DNA of 64,000 bases. Source: Chara braunii (lineage: Eukaryota > Streptophyta > Charophyceae > Charales > Characeae). The position numbers and the translations under genes are program-made. The stretch spans positions 693,371 through 757,370 of the forward strand of contig BFEA01000387.1 of assembly GCA_003427395.1 (NCBI GenBank). The letters are read 5' to 3'. Position 1 is the stretch's first letter, and each line of letters opens with the position of its first letter. The notes under the pieces were generated by a model. That model was given only the letters and a program-made list of their open reading frames with translations, did no database searches and was not told the origin of the DNA. This document shows positions 22,030 to 34,062 of the stretch, in pieces.

Positions 22030-22488
22030 CATTCATCCACTTGTTCCTTCGACAAAAGGGTGCAGTACCTGCCAACAAGCTGCCACACGACATCTATGCA
22101 ATGCATTGCAGTTCTTTGCAAACCTAGACATCGCAAGAGCAGAAAATTCAGTGGCATCCTTGCAGTCACCTATGTTATCCCAGCTCAAGGCATCTGTTTC
22201 TTCGTTGATATCTTGTGCATGTTTCTTCATTGACATCTTGTTCACACCCCTTCACCCACTACCCCCATCCAAATCCAATAGCCATGGTAAACATTTATTT
22301 GGCACATGGATCAAAATGAAGAAATCCGAAAGACACAGAGAGAGAGAGAGAGAGTTCTCCGATGGGATGGTAAAGAGTGCTACAGTGCAGTTGTTCACAA
22401 CCCAGCTTGAATACCACACTGGCAGCTTAAATCGCCAGTATTTCCTGAAGTCGTGCCCGTTAACGAGCCACGATTTTAGGAAACATGC

Positions 22489-22582
22489 GGGCCACTACAG
22501 GAGCGCCCAAATTCATCCGACTAGAAATGTTTCTACTCTACTTTTTTCTGCGGCCGGTAGCTGGGCCAAGTCCTGGTGGTTA
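22489..22582 (+). repeat. dispersed ~95-bp repeat, copy 2
   Basis: Second copy of the block at 15717-15813, ending TAGCTGGGCCAAGTCCTGGT. Confidence 0.6.
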
Positions 22583-22879
22583 CTCAGCTACTCTTCGACA
22601 AGAGATACTTACCCTACCACCCATCCACCTTCCGCTTGAGAACAGGCCTGTGCTACGAGGTTCCTGAACCTCCCAATGTGCTGAAGGTCCACCGCATAGG
22701 CTAACTACGCACCAGGGGAATCGGCACCCAAAACATGGCCACTACAGAAAGAAACAGCGGCAATGCATTTGGACCATTCGCACTGTGGCACAATCAGATG
22801 TAAGAGGAGCTGGCATGGTTTTTCGTAATAATAAAGAGTAGATAGACAAAGGATCAGCACTGGTTCATCGAAAAGAATA

Positions 22880-23095
22880 AAGCCCCCAGCTACTGCTTCA
22901 TGGAAGAGACAGGTACTGCTCCATGGAAGAGACTACTTAAGGATCAGCTATTGTTTCATGGAAGAGACTAAACCCCCCAGCTACAGCTGCATGGAAGAGA
23001 CAGCTACTGCTTCATGGAAGAGACTACTAAAGGATCAGCTATTGTTTCATGGAAGAGACTAAAGCATCAGCTACTGCTTCATGGAAGAGACTCTG
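22880..23095 (+). repeat. imperfect tandem repeat
   Basis: Repeated GCTAYTGYTTCATGGAAGAGAC units (six to seven), with variable AAAGGATCA spacers. Confidence 0.8.
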
Positions 23096-23504
23096 GTCAA
23101 GGGGAGAGCCACCAGATTCCAGCGGCCACACCTGCTGAGATGCTGAAAAATCATTGAGATCAGTGCAAGTCGACGGCATTCCTAAATACATTCAGGCTCT
23201 ATAGGTTTGGCATAGTCTTGAAGACATTAAGCTTTTCATATGCTCAGCATTTCTGGAGCTTTCACTATTCGACTGCAGGAAACATTTCGGACTCGATCGG
23301 AAAAAGACTGTCACACCATACACGTGGAATCAAGCTCCGTATTTCTAATTCACGGGCATTCGTCTGTGTTCTAGACTTGCTTCTCCGGGCTCGTATCCTT
23401 CATATGCTCTGCAAGCAACTGTGCTTACAAGTACTTGCCTTCGTTCGGCAGAACAGAAATTTTATCAATCTAGGGATGATGGCTTCCACCATGTCAAGGT
23501 GGCA

Positions 23505-23665
23505 CTCAACCAGATTCTCTCACTCAATTGCCGAGTCAGTTTCAAACTCCATTGTCAGTTTCAAACTCGATTAACCAGATTCACTCACTCGATTGCTGAG
23601 TCAGTTTCAAGCTCAATTAACCAGATTCTCTCACTCAATTGCCGACTCAGTTTCAAGCGTGATTC
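23505..23665 (+). repeat. imperfect tandem repeat, ~60-bp unit
   Basis: Three imperfect units, each with AACCAGATTC, CTCACTC and GAGTCAGTTTCAA or GACTCAGTTTCAA. Non-coding. Confidence 0.8.
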
Positions 23666-23884
23666 GTTGACACGCAATACCACACGCTTTTAGAACTCCA
23701 GTCTCATCCAACCCTTCAGCACACTAACCATTCCTGGGGTTACATTTGCTTTTCCTCTGCTGTGACAACAGGTCAGCCGTCCGCGATCTTAGAAAAATAT
23801 GGCATCCAACACAACTAGTTTGATTTACCTCAATGCAGCTCAAATTGCTGCTCTCAATCATACCTCTCTTCTTTTCTTTCTTTT

Positions 23885-23960
23885 GTGCAGGGGCCATGCT
23901 AATCTTCTCACTACCGTTCCAATTCTGAACGGGTTCCAATTCTAAACGGATCCCGAGCAA
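23885..23960 (-). pseudogene. U6 snRNA pseudogene, truncated and internally duplicated
   Basis: The minus-strand reading has the U6 block GAGAAGATTAGCATGGCCCC followed by TGCAC, preceded by AATTGGAACGGT. The CCGTTNAGAATTGGAAC segment occurs twice. The sequence stops before the GGATGACACGC region and runs into an A-rich tract (AAAAGAAAGAAAAG). Functional U6 would continue about 35 bases. This is a dead retroposed copy, probably primed inside the RNA. Confidence 0.75.
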
Positions 23961-24604
23961 CAATTCTGCTTTTATCTCTGCTTTTTGTCTTGTTTACGAG
24001 AGAGGTACTAAACCAACTTCACTCTTACAGATTTCTATTGGGTGCTACGCTTACCTTATTTTTCCCTCCTTGTGGAATGCAGTCACGATGGAGAAGGGAG
24101 AGGAGTCCAGGTGAGAAGAAAAGAGTTAATATTTCCCACTGTGTGCACCCTACCACCATTGTCCCATAGCATCCATGAATTACCTGCAAAGGTAAGAGCA
24201 CTGGAATGACCTGGACGATATAAGATGTATGCCTTAATATTCGGATCCCTGCCTGGCACGTGGTTTTGCGGAGCAGGCTGGAATTTCAGTCCCTAACCAT
24301 AAATGCCATAGCCAGGACTTCAATGTTTACACCAGGTGCAACACTGCCCTCCTTTGGGAAGACAGCACGGTGCTCTTCTTCTATCCAGCGAACAATGTCT
24401 ACGAAATCAGAAACAGTATAAGGATTACAATTGTAAGCAAGGAGACATACATTAATGGCATAGTATGCACAGAACCCTCGCTGTGGCGCTATGACATTGT
24501 CTGATTCCGCGGGTTGGTGGGACGCTCACGGCAGGGGGAGACTCGTTCAATTCTGCGGGTTGCACTTGTGGCGAGACTCGTTGTGCTCTTGAACAATTGG
24601 CTCC

Positions 24605-24629
24605 GGTATGAGTGTGTGTGTGTGCGTGT

Positions 24630-24679
<50 letters not shown>

Positions 24680-24682
24680 AAG
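24605..24682. repeat. (TG)n(AG)n compound microsatellite
   Basis: A GTGTGCGTG-type run passing into an AG run. Confidence 0.95.
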
Positions 24683-25132
24683 AGCGTTTATGAGGCTCTC
24701 TCATATGGAACATGTGCAGAAGGTGGTAAGAAGGGGAGCCTTTATGATGAAAGTGTAGGAGCTTGCCTATGAAATGCATACTCATGCAGAATGAGGAGGT
24801 GGAGGACATGGTGTCGGGACCTTTGGTTCCTGAATCAAGTCCCGACCCTTACGACGTGATATATGGCTGAAATGTGCACACCAGAGGACACAAGATATGG
24901 GGCATCAGGACAGATGCAGAGTCAGAACGAGGCGGCGGAGGAATAGAAGGGGACTGGAGATATGCGAAGGTACTCTGTTGCTAAAGAAATGCCTGTAATT
25001 GAAGGTCGTCGAGGAAGCATGTTACAAGGTCAGGGTTAGGAGGCAAACGGTGAGGAGGTACAGTAGGACAGGCCCACAGAATTGAGCTCTGGACGCTTTG
25101 AATAAGGAAGAGGTGGTGTGAGCTTGCAAGCT

Positions 25133-25205
25133 GCAGTGTGACTTGTTAGGTAAAAGTGTCAGATTGTGAATTTGAAAACACGGGTTCAACTCCCGTTATT
25201 CGCCT
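25133..25205 (+). pseudogene. tRNA-His-like sequence (anticodon GTG)
   Basis: An anticodon arm with five pairs (TCAGA/TTTGA, one G-T) presents GTG at 25166-25168. A perfect 5-bp T stem (ACGGG/CCCGT) encloses TTCAACT, and the 3' end TATTCGCC follows. The 3' half resembles organellar-type trnH more than typical nuclear tRNA-His. The 5' acceptor strand and D arm do not fold, so the sequence is probably a decayed organelle-derived insertion or tRNA-derived repeat. Confidence 0.5.
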
Positions 25206-26283
25206 CTTGCATCTGAACTCTGGTGAGACTAAATCCAGCCAAGCTGGATAAGCATGGAGTAACGAGAAGAGCGACAAGGCTATAAAACGGCAGACATCAT
25301 TTCTGCTTTTCTCTTGGAGAAGGATGTCACTTTTAGGAGGCAGAGTTCAATGAACCAGCAAGAGGAAAAAGGGAAGGGTTTGCAGCATGTTTTTGTTTTT
25401 CTATTTCCCCACCTTGTTTCCTTCCAGGGCCACACTGAAATGGAGGAAGGGAGGTGTAGAACGTAAAGTTTACTTTGGAGCGAGGAGAAGCAGCAAGGTG
25501 AGGAAGGGTATGTCGAATAAACAATGCATAGAATAATGGCAAACAAGAGGCCGCAGAGGAGCAAGAGTGGCTGAATACTGAGGCATCGACGAGGACACCA
25601 TGTGAACGCAAAAGGTGGTAAAAAGGCGATGAGAAGAAAATGTTCAACTGCATGAATTGTAAATTCTTTGGTGGGTGGGTACGATGCCAGAACATTTCTA
25701 TTTTCTGTCAAATTACGAAAAGTTGGAAACTAATGATTGGATAGGGGTTTTCAGTACGACCACTGAACACACCTCCCCCCCCGCCCCCCCCCCCCCCACC
25801 TTTCTATACGAGTCTTCAAGAGCCTTTCGCACAAAACTGGGGGCTCCAACCAAGAACCCCCTCAGCAGAGCTGCCAGTGGCCCCTTGGTGCCATTGGAAA
25901 TGGATACCGAGGGCCTTTCTGGTTCACCAACGGTCACCAGGGCCTTATAACAGTTCCACAGAAGATTTCTTATCATAAGCAGTAAGTTGGGAGAGCCATA
26001 TGCAATCACTTTGCACAATAGTTACTTAAATTTTCTCCCATGTACATTCACTTTCCAATTTTTCAATTTGATGATTTTGATCAGAACCTACCCTACATCC
26101 ATGATGTTATTTGAAATTTTCATTGAAGGATGAACTTAAAAATCGCAAAAGTTTGGGCACTCAAAATTTTCCAGCTGGTTGAAGAGGCGGTGAAAGCCTC
26201 GCAAACAGATCTTTATTTCTAGCTGAAGCCAGGTAAGGGCCCCGATATTAGTATGATACGGTGATGTGATGGGACGTTGGGCC
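25206..26283. other. no gene recognised
   Basis: Contains a C-rich run (about 25772-25799) and short frames without motifs. Nothing supports a gene. Confidence 0.5.
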
Positions 26284-26402
26284 CGGTCTCGAGCAAGTGT
26301 TGCTCCCCATAACAGACCGGAGCTACACATAGCACGTGTGCTAGAGGAGGATGCTCATATCACCCCCTCTAGCACACCTGCACAGGGTTTAAAAAAAAAA
26401 AA
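26284..26402 (+). mobile_element. SINE-like repeat with A tail, copy 2
   Basis: Body as in the copy at 15563-15694, ending in a 12-base A run at 26391-26402. The two bodies have diverged, but the order of blocks is the same. Confidence 0.5.
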
Positions 26403-27599
26403 GAGGCAGCACTTTGCACACACCCCAGTAACCCCTTCCAGCCAGTAGGCTAAGCCGGACTGTGGCCTCCACAAGCATCAGCAGCAGTATCACTAGCCCC
26501 CCAGTCGACTCCTGGTTTCAAACTTCTTTCCTATGTTAGGCACCTATGAGGCAACGCATCCCAAGTACTTCCAATGACTTCGCCCAGCTCTATACCAGCC
26601 ATGCTGCTTCCACCTAAAAGAGGAAAAGAGCACAGGAAAAAGGGAAGAAAGTGGGGAGTGAAAGTGGAGATATAGAAGAGGAGCTGAGGAAACTAGGATT
26701 ACGGAACGGTCTAATGAAGGGGAAAAGTTTTGATACTGGACACGAAGCGTAGACGGAGAGGTTCAAAAAGGATGCAAAAGGTTCAAATGGGACTCAGGGA
26801 CTAGGCTGGTTTGGATGAAAATATGCATAAGAAGAGATGGGCAACGGGCAGAGTGAGGTCTGGATTGGATAATAAATGGGGGATGGCGCGTGAGAGGGAG
26901 CGCAGGAAAGAGGAAGGTGAGGAATGGGGAAAGGAAAGGAACGAAGGTGGAAGATGGAGGCTCAGTAGCAGAGTACAGAGGAATAGGGTTTGGTTCAAAG
27001 ACCTGACTGAAGGTGAGGGTTAATAATTCGATAAATGAGTTTTGGCCCATTCGGGTGATAGGCCGCAGGTTTGTATGGGTGCTAGAGAGGGCTTGATGCC
27101 ACGGAGGCTCGAAAACAGAGTACAGGGGGATAGGATTTGGTTCGAACTTCAAAGACCAGACTGATAATCGATACACGAGATTTGGATGATTGGTGCAGGT
27201 TTGTGTGGAAGAGAGGGCTTAATGCCAAAATGATTCAAATGAGGAAAGGAAAATGCAAGCCAAGCAAATCAGGAACAGAGGGGGAGCTCAGGAAAAGGGA
27301 GCAAAGGTCCTGATGAAGGAGGGAGGTGCAGATAGACGCAATCATTCTGCCCATAGGAGAAGGCAAGAGACGATGTCCAGATGTTTGGAGAGTGGAGAAC
27401 TGGAAAGGAGGGGAGAAGATAGGACAAAGGCAACGGACTGAAAGGGAAGAGGACACATATGATGGAGTTTTGGAGAGGAAAGGTAAGGATCAGAAGGAAA
27501 TCAAAAATGGTTGGGATGAGGGGGTGGAGCTTGGGATGGAACGAAAACGAGATATGGTTGGCAACAGTTATATTTTTCATCATACATAATTTTACCATT
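26403..27599. other. purine-rich DNA, no gene recognised
   Basis: A/G-rich plus strand. A ~50-base segment with ATAGGGTTTGGTTC or ATAGGATTTGGTTC recurs near 26980 and 27128, suggesting an old duplication. No coding motif seen. Confidence 0.5.
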
Positions 27600-28875
27600 G
27601 AGACCTTCGGGACCGTTCGAGATTTTAATTGCCTAAACAATTGCCAAGATAGATTGTTTTTGAAGTGTTCATACCTTTCACCACTTCAGGATTGTTCGCT
27701 ATTTTCAACCTGACTAAACAGGTGGTTTCCAAGGTGTTCAAGACCGTTCGGGATTTTCAAACTGCCTAAACAGTTACTATGATATTTTTTTTTCAAGGTG
27801 TTTAGACCCTTCAACACTTCATGATTGTTCGCGGTTTTCAGCCTGCCTAATCGACGTGTTCAAACCCTTCACCACTTCAGGACCATTCGAGATTTTTCAG
27901 AGTTCCTAAACAGTTGTCAAGATAGATAGTTTTCAGGCTATTCAGACCCTTCACCACTTCAGGATTGTTCGGGATTTCAAACTGCCTAAACAGGATCTTT
28001 TCAAGATGTTCATACCCGGACCGTTCATGATTTCGATATTGCCTAAACAGTTGTCAAGATAGGTTGTGTTCTAGGTGTTTAAATCCTTCACCACTTCAAG
28101 ATGGTTCGGATTTTCAAGCTGCCTAAACAGGTTGCTTTCACGGTGTTCATACCCTTCACCACTTCACAATTCTTTGGGATTTTCCAATTGTCGGGATTTT
28201 AGAGTTGCCTAAATAGTCGCCAAGATAGGCAGTCTGAAAATCTCAAACCATCCAGAAGTGCCAAAGGGTCTGAACACCCCCAAAACAACTTGTTTAGAAA
28301 GTCTGAAAATCCCGAACCATCTTGAAGTGGTGAAGGGTTTTCCCACCCTGAAAGCAACACTTTTAGGCAGTCTAAAAATCCGGAACCATCTTGAATTGGT
28401 GAAATGTTTGAACACCCTAATAACAACCCTAAAAACAACCTTAGGTTGTTTTCAAGGTGTTCTGACCCTTCACCACTTCAGGATGGTTCGGGATTTTCAG
28501 ACTGCCTAAACGGGTTGCTTTCAAGGTGTTTAGACCCTTCATCACTTGAGGATGTTTCGGGATATTCAGGTTACCTAAACAGTTGTCAAGATAGGTTGTT
28601 TTCGGGGTGTTTCAAACTTTTCACCACTTCAGGATTGTTCGGGATTTTCATATTGTCCAAACAGTTGCCGAGATAGGCAGTCTGAAAATCCCGAACCATC
28701 CTAAAGTGGTGAACGGTCTGCACACCCCGAAAGCAACTTGTTTAGGCAGTCTGAAAATCCTGAACCATCCTGACGTGGTGAAGGGTCTGAAGACCGAAAA
28801 TCCCGAACCATCCTGACGTGGTGAAGGGTCTGAACACCTTGAAAGCAACCTCTTTAGACAGTCTGAAAATCCTGA
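27600..28875. repeat. 69-bp repeat array with orientation switches
   Basis: Many imperfect units (core CCCTTCACCACTTCAGGATG, GTTCGGGATTTTCA, CTGCCTAAACAG, TTTCAAGGTGTTC), about 69 bp or a shorter/longer variant. They run forward 27600-28230, reverse 28231-28437, forward 28438-28678 and reverse 28679-28875. Both forward-to-reverse switches have the same junction, AGATAGGCAGTCTGAAAATC. The period is a multiple of three, so frames stay open, but no protein family is recognised. Confidence 0.85.
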
Positions 28876-30160
28876 ATTCATGACAAATAAAATGTGGGTG
28901 CATACTGCTCACCATGAAGAACATACTTCTCACTCCGGATTCGGGGCAAATAAACGATCATAAATTTCTCACTTCATAATTTTCATTACTGAATTTTCAG
29001 CTACCCGTTAACCGCTTATGGCATAGACAAACATAAGACAGGAAGGAGGTTCAGAGATGCAAACAAGAGTGAATTGGGGGTCGGCGACACGCATGACTGG
29101 AAGTCTGGGAGTGAGGCTCTTATCAGACGTACGAAAGTTAAGAAAAAGAAAAAAAAAGGTGGACATACGCATGGTGATCTTTCAAAAATAGATGAAGGAA
29201 GGTTTTTCCTAACAACAGAAGAAGAGGCACCCAGATAGGAGGGTGGACCGCTGGACGTGAGGACAGATGAAGATGAGAGGGGTGTGTTGCGACCAAAAGG
29301 GAGGGAGGACATCTCCAAGAGAGAAAAAGGGGTGTTCTCCCACCCCGGCCAGGCGTGACGCCTGACCCCGAGTGGGTGGGGAAGAAGGACCTTGGCCTGG
29401 ACGGAAAGGAAGATACCCGGGCTAAACGAGGCCTCGAGCATCCTCGCATGGATGACGTGGGGAGGGCACAGTCCAGATGGGACAAAAAACACCTGGCCAA
29501 GATGTGAGGGGCTACGCACAACCCACATGGGAAGTGTATGCCTGAATGGGAAGAGGGAACCCAATGGGAGACTGAGACAGGATGAGGGAGCCCCACACAA
29601 GAGGGGAGAGACCCGAAAGCTCAGGTCAAGGCTCGGATGGGAAGGGACAGGCCAAGATGGGAGGGAGCGTGCCTGGATGAAAGGGAGCATGCCAAGATAG
29701 GGGGATGAGGTCCAAATGTAAAGGACAAGACAGGTGTGAGGAAGGAGGTTAAGATGGGAGAGAATAGATCTGCACTGCAGCACAAAGGTCTTTTTCAAGG
29801 ACGGGAGGAACATCTTGAGAGTGAGGGGCCCAGATAACAAGTCCCGATAGTAGGGTCCAGGACGGGGGAGGTCTGTTCCAGACAGGAAAGGGAGATTCCC
29901 GAATGGAAGTGAGAAGTTCAGATAGGCCGCAAGATAGGGGGGAGGACAAAACCCGGGAGATGTCTTTGTACAGGGGTTGGATAGGAAGTTGAGGATACAG
30001 AAATCGGGAAATGAGGACTGGATTGGAAGTTAAAGAGGTTCACGAATATAATCATGATAGGTTGCCATGGGACACGACAAATCAGCATGATGGACAACAG
30101 GAGAGGAGAGGAGAGGATGCAAAGGAGCGCAAATAAAAAAGGTTTGGTAAGAGGGAGGTC
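28876..30160. other. purine-rich degenerate repeats, no convincing gene
   Basis: The plus strand is rich in AAGATGGGAGGGA-like words at irregular intervals. A 274-codon open frame on the minus strand (29016-29840) has Ser/Pro/Leu bias, no domain and no resemblance to a known family. I attribute it to composition. Confidence 0.5.
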
Positions 30161-30724
30161 AGGATGTGGGCCCCAAGCTAAGTGTCACATAATGCACACT
30201 TTGCTGTGAGTTTGATTTAACTGGAAAGTCATGGTTTCTGCCTGCACACACAAACATGGCAGCCATCAGAACATCCAAACTGGGGACATTGACATGGACC
30301 ATGCTCCAGGGTGCAAAATCCATGCAATTCGAGTTGTTTAGGTTAAATTGATAGACTGCATTCTCCAGAACAAGATTCAAAACCATGTGTTGTGCAGCAT
30401 TGCCATAGAAAGTTATTACAAAGAACTTAGTACCAACATCATGGCCAATTATTTTTCTTAGTACCAACATCAACTGCTCTAACTTCATATAGTTCTAACT
30501 TTTAAGTGCTCCAGTTCATGTCCCTGCTTCTCACCCTCGTCCTAGTCTACAGAACATATATTTTTTTCTTTTTTTTTTTCTTTCCTTTTTTTTTTCCAAG
30601 TACGCGTATGCAAGTTTTTAATCATAAGCGTACTCCGGTATGCGTACTCAGCATGTACTCGTAGATGGTGCACCGAGACTACAAAACTTTTGCCATTTCT
30701 TTGCAGCCCTGGGCCCCACAGTGC

Positions 30725-30726
<2 letters not shown>

Positions 30727-30755
<29 letters not shown>
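30727..30755. repeat. (CT)n microsatellite
   Basis: A short CT run. A T-rich stretch lies at 30560-30597. Confidence 0.95.
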
Positions 30756-30762
<7 letters not shown>

Positions 30763-32239
30763 CACGTGTCCCTAGCAGAAATACAAAGCATGGGTGCTTG
30801 GCTTGAAGGACACTACTCTGCCTCCGGCAGCTCATCAACACAAGTGAAGGTGGTTTGGCTGCCCAAAGTTGTGACAATCGACTTTAGAGTGGAAGATGCC
30901 CACCAAGATACTTCAGAGTGGATAGATGCCCACCACGATGAAAAGGGAATGTAAGTCATTACAATTCACTCGTTACTTGGGCAATTATCATTCTCCCTGT
31001 CCCATGGAAAGGACCTTTCCTGCCATCTTCCACAAACAAGCATCCTCAATCACTCATTCCTCACCTTAGGAGTGTCTTGGTTTGTCGACGAAGTAAAGTC
31101 GTATCACAGGTGGATGGACAAAGAACATCACACAGCCTGCAAACGCACAACAAACAAAAATATTTTCACTTATCACTATTAGCAGCCATTACCCCTTCAT
31201 CCTCCAACAGCTTGCCAAAAAGCAACAGTACTTCTCAAACAGCAAGACATTCCTTAGAACAATCAATATTGGTTCATGTGATGTCTGACTGCATACACTC
31301 GCTGAGGCCATATCCTTTCTGGGATCGAGTTATTCTTCCCTTTCCCAATTTTCCATTTGGCAAATTTCCAAAACTGCACAACCCTGCACAAGTCTCACAA
31401 AAGTCAAACAGCGCTAAAAACTTAGACTATTGCAACGAAGTAATGTAGACAAGTCCAGAAAAGATACCACATTTTACAAGGACTTTCTTTCATATGACAA
31501 GGGCTGGTAAGGTTTTGCGCATTGTATCGCATGACCCGTGTCAATTATTCCTAGAGCTTTGACTTCTACACGTCTTCACTCTCTAAGGCGCCCAAAGCAC
31601 CTTTTCCATCAATAGGTAGTCCTAGCGCATCAACAACACAACCCAACATAGGTCTTTCAACAAGAGCAACTACAACAGATCAAGTACTTTGACAAGATCT
31701 CCTTCTAGCTGATCCGAGTCTCAGAGGGGGGGGGATCTTACATGCAAAGTCGGCAACTTTCACAGGTTCTAAGTGTACTTCTTAAGCCACCAGAATCATT
31801 GCGTCTATTTGTTACAAACCGGAAAAATAAAAAAAAAGGAAAGGAAAAAAAAAACGACCCCCCGGCCCTGCCCAGCATGGAGCGTCACGTCACGCTTAGT
31901 GGGTCACATCGAAATATGCGTTCGGTTTGGCGTGAATATTTGTCCATGGACCAACCCATTTTCTTGCTTTCTTTTTTGCCCTGATGTCGAGGAACGTTAC
32001 CAATCTCTTTCGGAGTTTTCCGTAGCTGGGACTCGGGAGCAAAAGTCGTTAAAGCTAGAGTAATCAGAATTCAGCACACTCTCTCGGTAGAACCCCCCTT
32101 CGCCAAATACGCTGAACCTTGTCACAAGACTTGGGATGAAGAGTTGGATGCAGTCAAGGGGCCTCCATTCACTTCACAACCAGCGTGCTCCAAACATGCT
32201 TCAAAACAGTTGGCGGGTTTGCAACCCTCTTGTGATTTC
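30756..32239. other. no gene recognised
   Basis: Short frames only. A purine-rich A/G run occurs at 31825-31856. The last few hundred bases may be worn interior of the gypsy element that follows. Confidence 0.45.
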
Positions 32240-32850
32240 TTGTTCCCTGATAGTCCTGGTCGTCTGACCCTTGGCATGCCTGGCTACGGAATAAAGTACC
32301 AATGTTTGCTCAAAAAGTTGCAATCGCGGCAATGAACAAGCAACAGGATGCGATGAACAAAGTCTGCCAATCGACGACGCGGACCTGCAACTTTTGGATT
32401 TTCAAGATGGAGTCACGAGTTATACTACCGACCCTTGGCAGATTGTGAAGGTTGTGGGGGATGATAACTTTGGTCCTTCCTATGTGGTTGACTTACCCCC
32501 TCATCTGCAAATATATACAGTGTTTCATTCATCTAAGTTTTATCCTTACACTGCTTCTACTTCCTTTCTTCATTGTGATCCTATGATCCCTTGCACCATC
32601 AACGGAAGATATGAAGTTGACAGAATAGTTACTTATGCAGGTGACGGACCGGACAGAATATCAAGTGCATGTCCTGTATCATCCTCTTGATGAACTCTAT
32701 TGGATCTCCCTCAAAGTCCTGATCAAGACTGCACCTCGGGTAGTAATCGCATACGAGCGCCATGAGCATCTTACCCCACATGAACAGATGACAGCCCTCT
32801 TTGCATGCTCACCTGCGACGCATTTTGCAGGCACTGTGATCATCTAGTCG
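32240..32850 (+). pseudogene. gypsy integrase C-terminal fragment
   Basis: A plus-strand Ty3/gypsy tail. A degenerate helical part (QKVAIAAMNKQQDAMNKV near 32307-32360) is followed by DPWQIVKVVGDDNFGPSYVV and LPPHLQIYTVFHSSKFYPY, then a chromodomain-like tail in another frame (YEVDRIVTYAG...EYQVHVLYHPLDELYWISL...LI). It stops shortly before a polypurine tract and LTR. It is frameshifted and lacks the catalytic core, RT and gag, so only the 3' end of an element is present. Confidence 0.75.
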
Positions 32851-32870
32851 CTCGAAGGGACCTCGCTCTT

Positions 32871-32880
32871 AAGGGGGGCG
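32871..32880 (+). other. polypurine tract
   Basis: AAGGGGGGCG directly before TGATGTAATGACC, where a gypsy 3' LTR should begin. Confidence 0.7.
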
Positions 32881-34062
32881 TGATGTAATGACCAGCAAAA
32901 TCACAGACTAAGAGATCTGCTGTTTTCTTAGTATTGCTGCGTGTTGTACTGATGTGCTGAGAATTCTGTCAGTCCCACGTGCTTACCCGCTTATGTGTGT
33001 GTGTCACCCGCTGCGGACAGTCTGTGTGCTGGAATGGCCTGCGACGAGCCTGGTACTAACCTGTAGTCATGTGTAGCTGGGGTTGCAGGGGGTGGAGTAC
33101 ATGAAAAGAGACTGCGGAGGACAAAATCAGGAAGTGCCGGGTAGGGTAGCAGAAAAAGACAAAGTTAGTACCTCTATGTACCGATATGTTTAGGGGTAGG
33201 TACAAGCCCGGTAGGCCTAGAATCTGGAGCCTGCAAAGGGAGATACCAGACTGAAATGTTGTTTCCTGCCAAAAGGAGGGAACCAGTAAGCCTTGGAAAC
33301 CGCTCCAGTTGCCTGGAGGTCACAGGCGAAGAGGGTCTGCATATATCAAGAAAGGAGACGCAAAGCTCAGCCTCATTTTGTTGGCGTGCAGCTTGGCGCA
33401 ACCGCCTGGCTGAAACAGTGCTGGGTGGAGGAAAGAGGTGGAGCTTCGCCCCCACCACAGCTATGGTGGAGGTGACGGAGGTGGGAGAAGGTCTAGGTAC
33501 GGCGGACACCTAGGAAGGAAGGAGGAGGGGGGAGGGAGGAGGAGGGACGAGGTGGAGGAGAGTGAAGAAGGAGCTTACCTTGGCTACGGTGGTCTGCATC
33601 TTCATCTTCTCGATTGGCGCTGCACTTGTTAAGGCTCCTAGTGGGGTGATACTTAGAAGACTTCAGGGATGGACTGTGGCATGGCGCCCATAGTGGGAGA
33701 GGCATAGCAGCCTTGCATTGTCCTGCAAACAACGGAGCCAAGCTCCGATGGTCCGCTATGGCCACCGGCTTGACCAAGTGGTAGGGGGTGTGGGATCACT
33801 ATGGCAGGATTCGGACATTGATTCTGGTTCCATTCATTCATCCCCAATCTTGTTATTCTTCATAAAATGTTGAGAGAGATGCTGGCGAGTTGAGGGAGGA
33901 GTGGCATTGATTCTTGCTTGTGTTCATCATCTTCTTCTTCTTCTTCCGTTCTCCATACTTCTTCCTCCTCTGCCTATTTCTCTTTCCAATCTGTTCCATT
34001 CAGTTGTAATTAAAACATTCTCTCTTCGAGTCTTTGCATTGTGAAATCTCCGGGGCCATAAC
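32881..34062 (+). repeat. putative LTR of gypsy fragment
   Basis: Starts TG right after the polypurine tract. It can be ended at CCATAACA (34062), because the next bases (TTTCGGGATCAAAACCAGCA) resemble the PBS region of gypsy element 1. The length of 1182 bp is close to the 1118-bp LTR of element 1, although the sequences are unrelated by eye. There is no second copy in the window to confirm the right edge. Confidence 0.45.

Noticed and set aside
29016-29840. 274-codon minus-strand frame
   Set aside because: It arises from purine-rich degenerate repeats. No recognisable domain or family.
30640-30954. 104-codon plus-strand frame through a CT run
   Set aside because: No motif. Openness is due to the simple repeat and chance.
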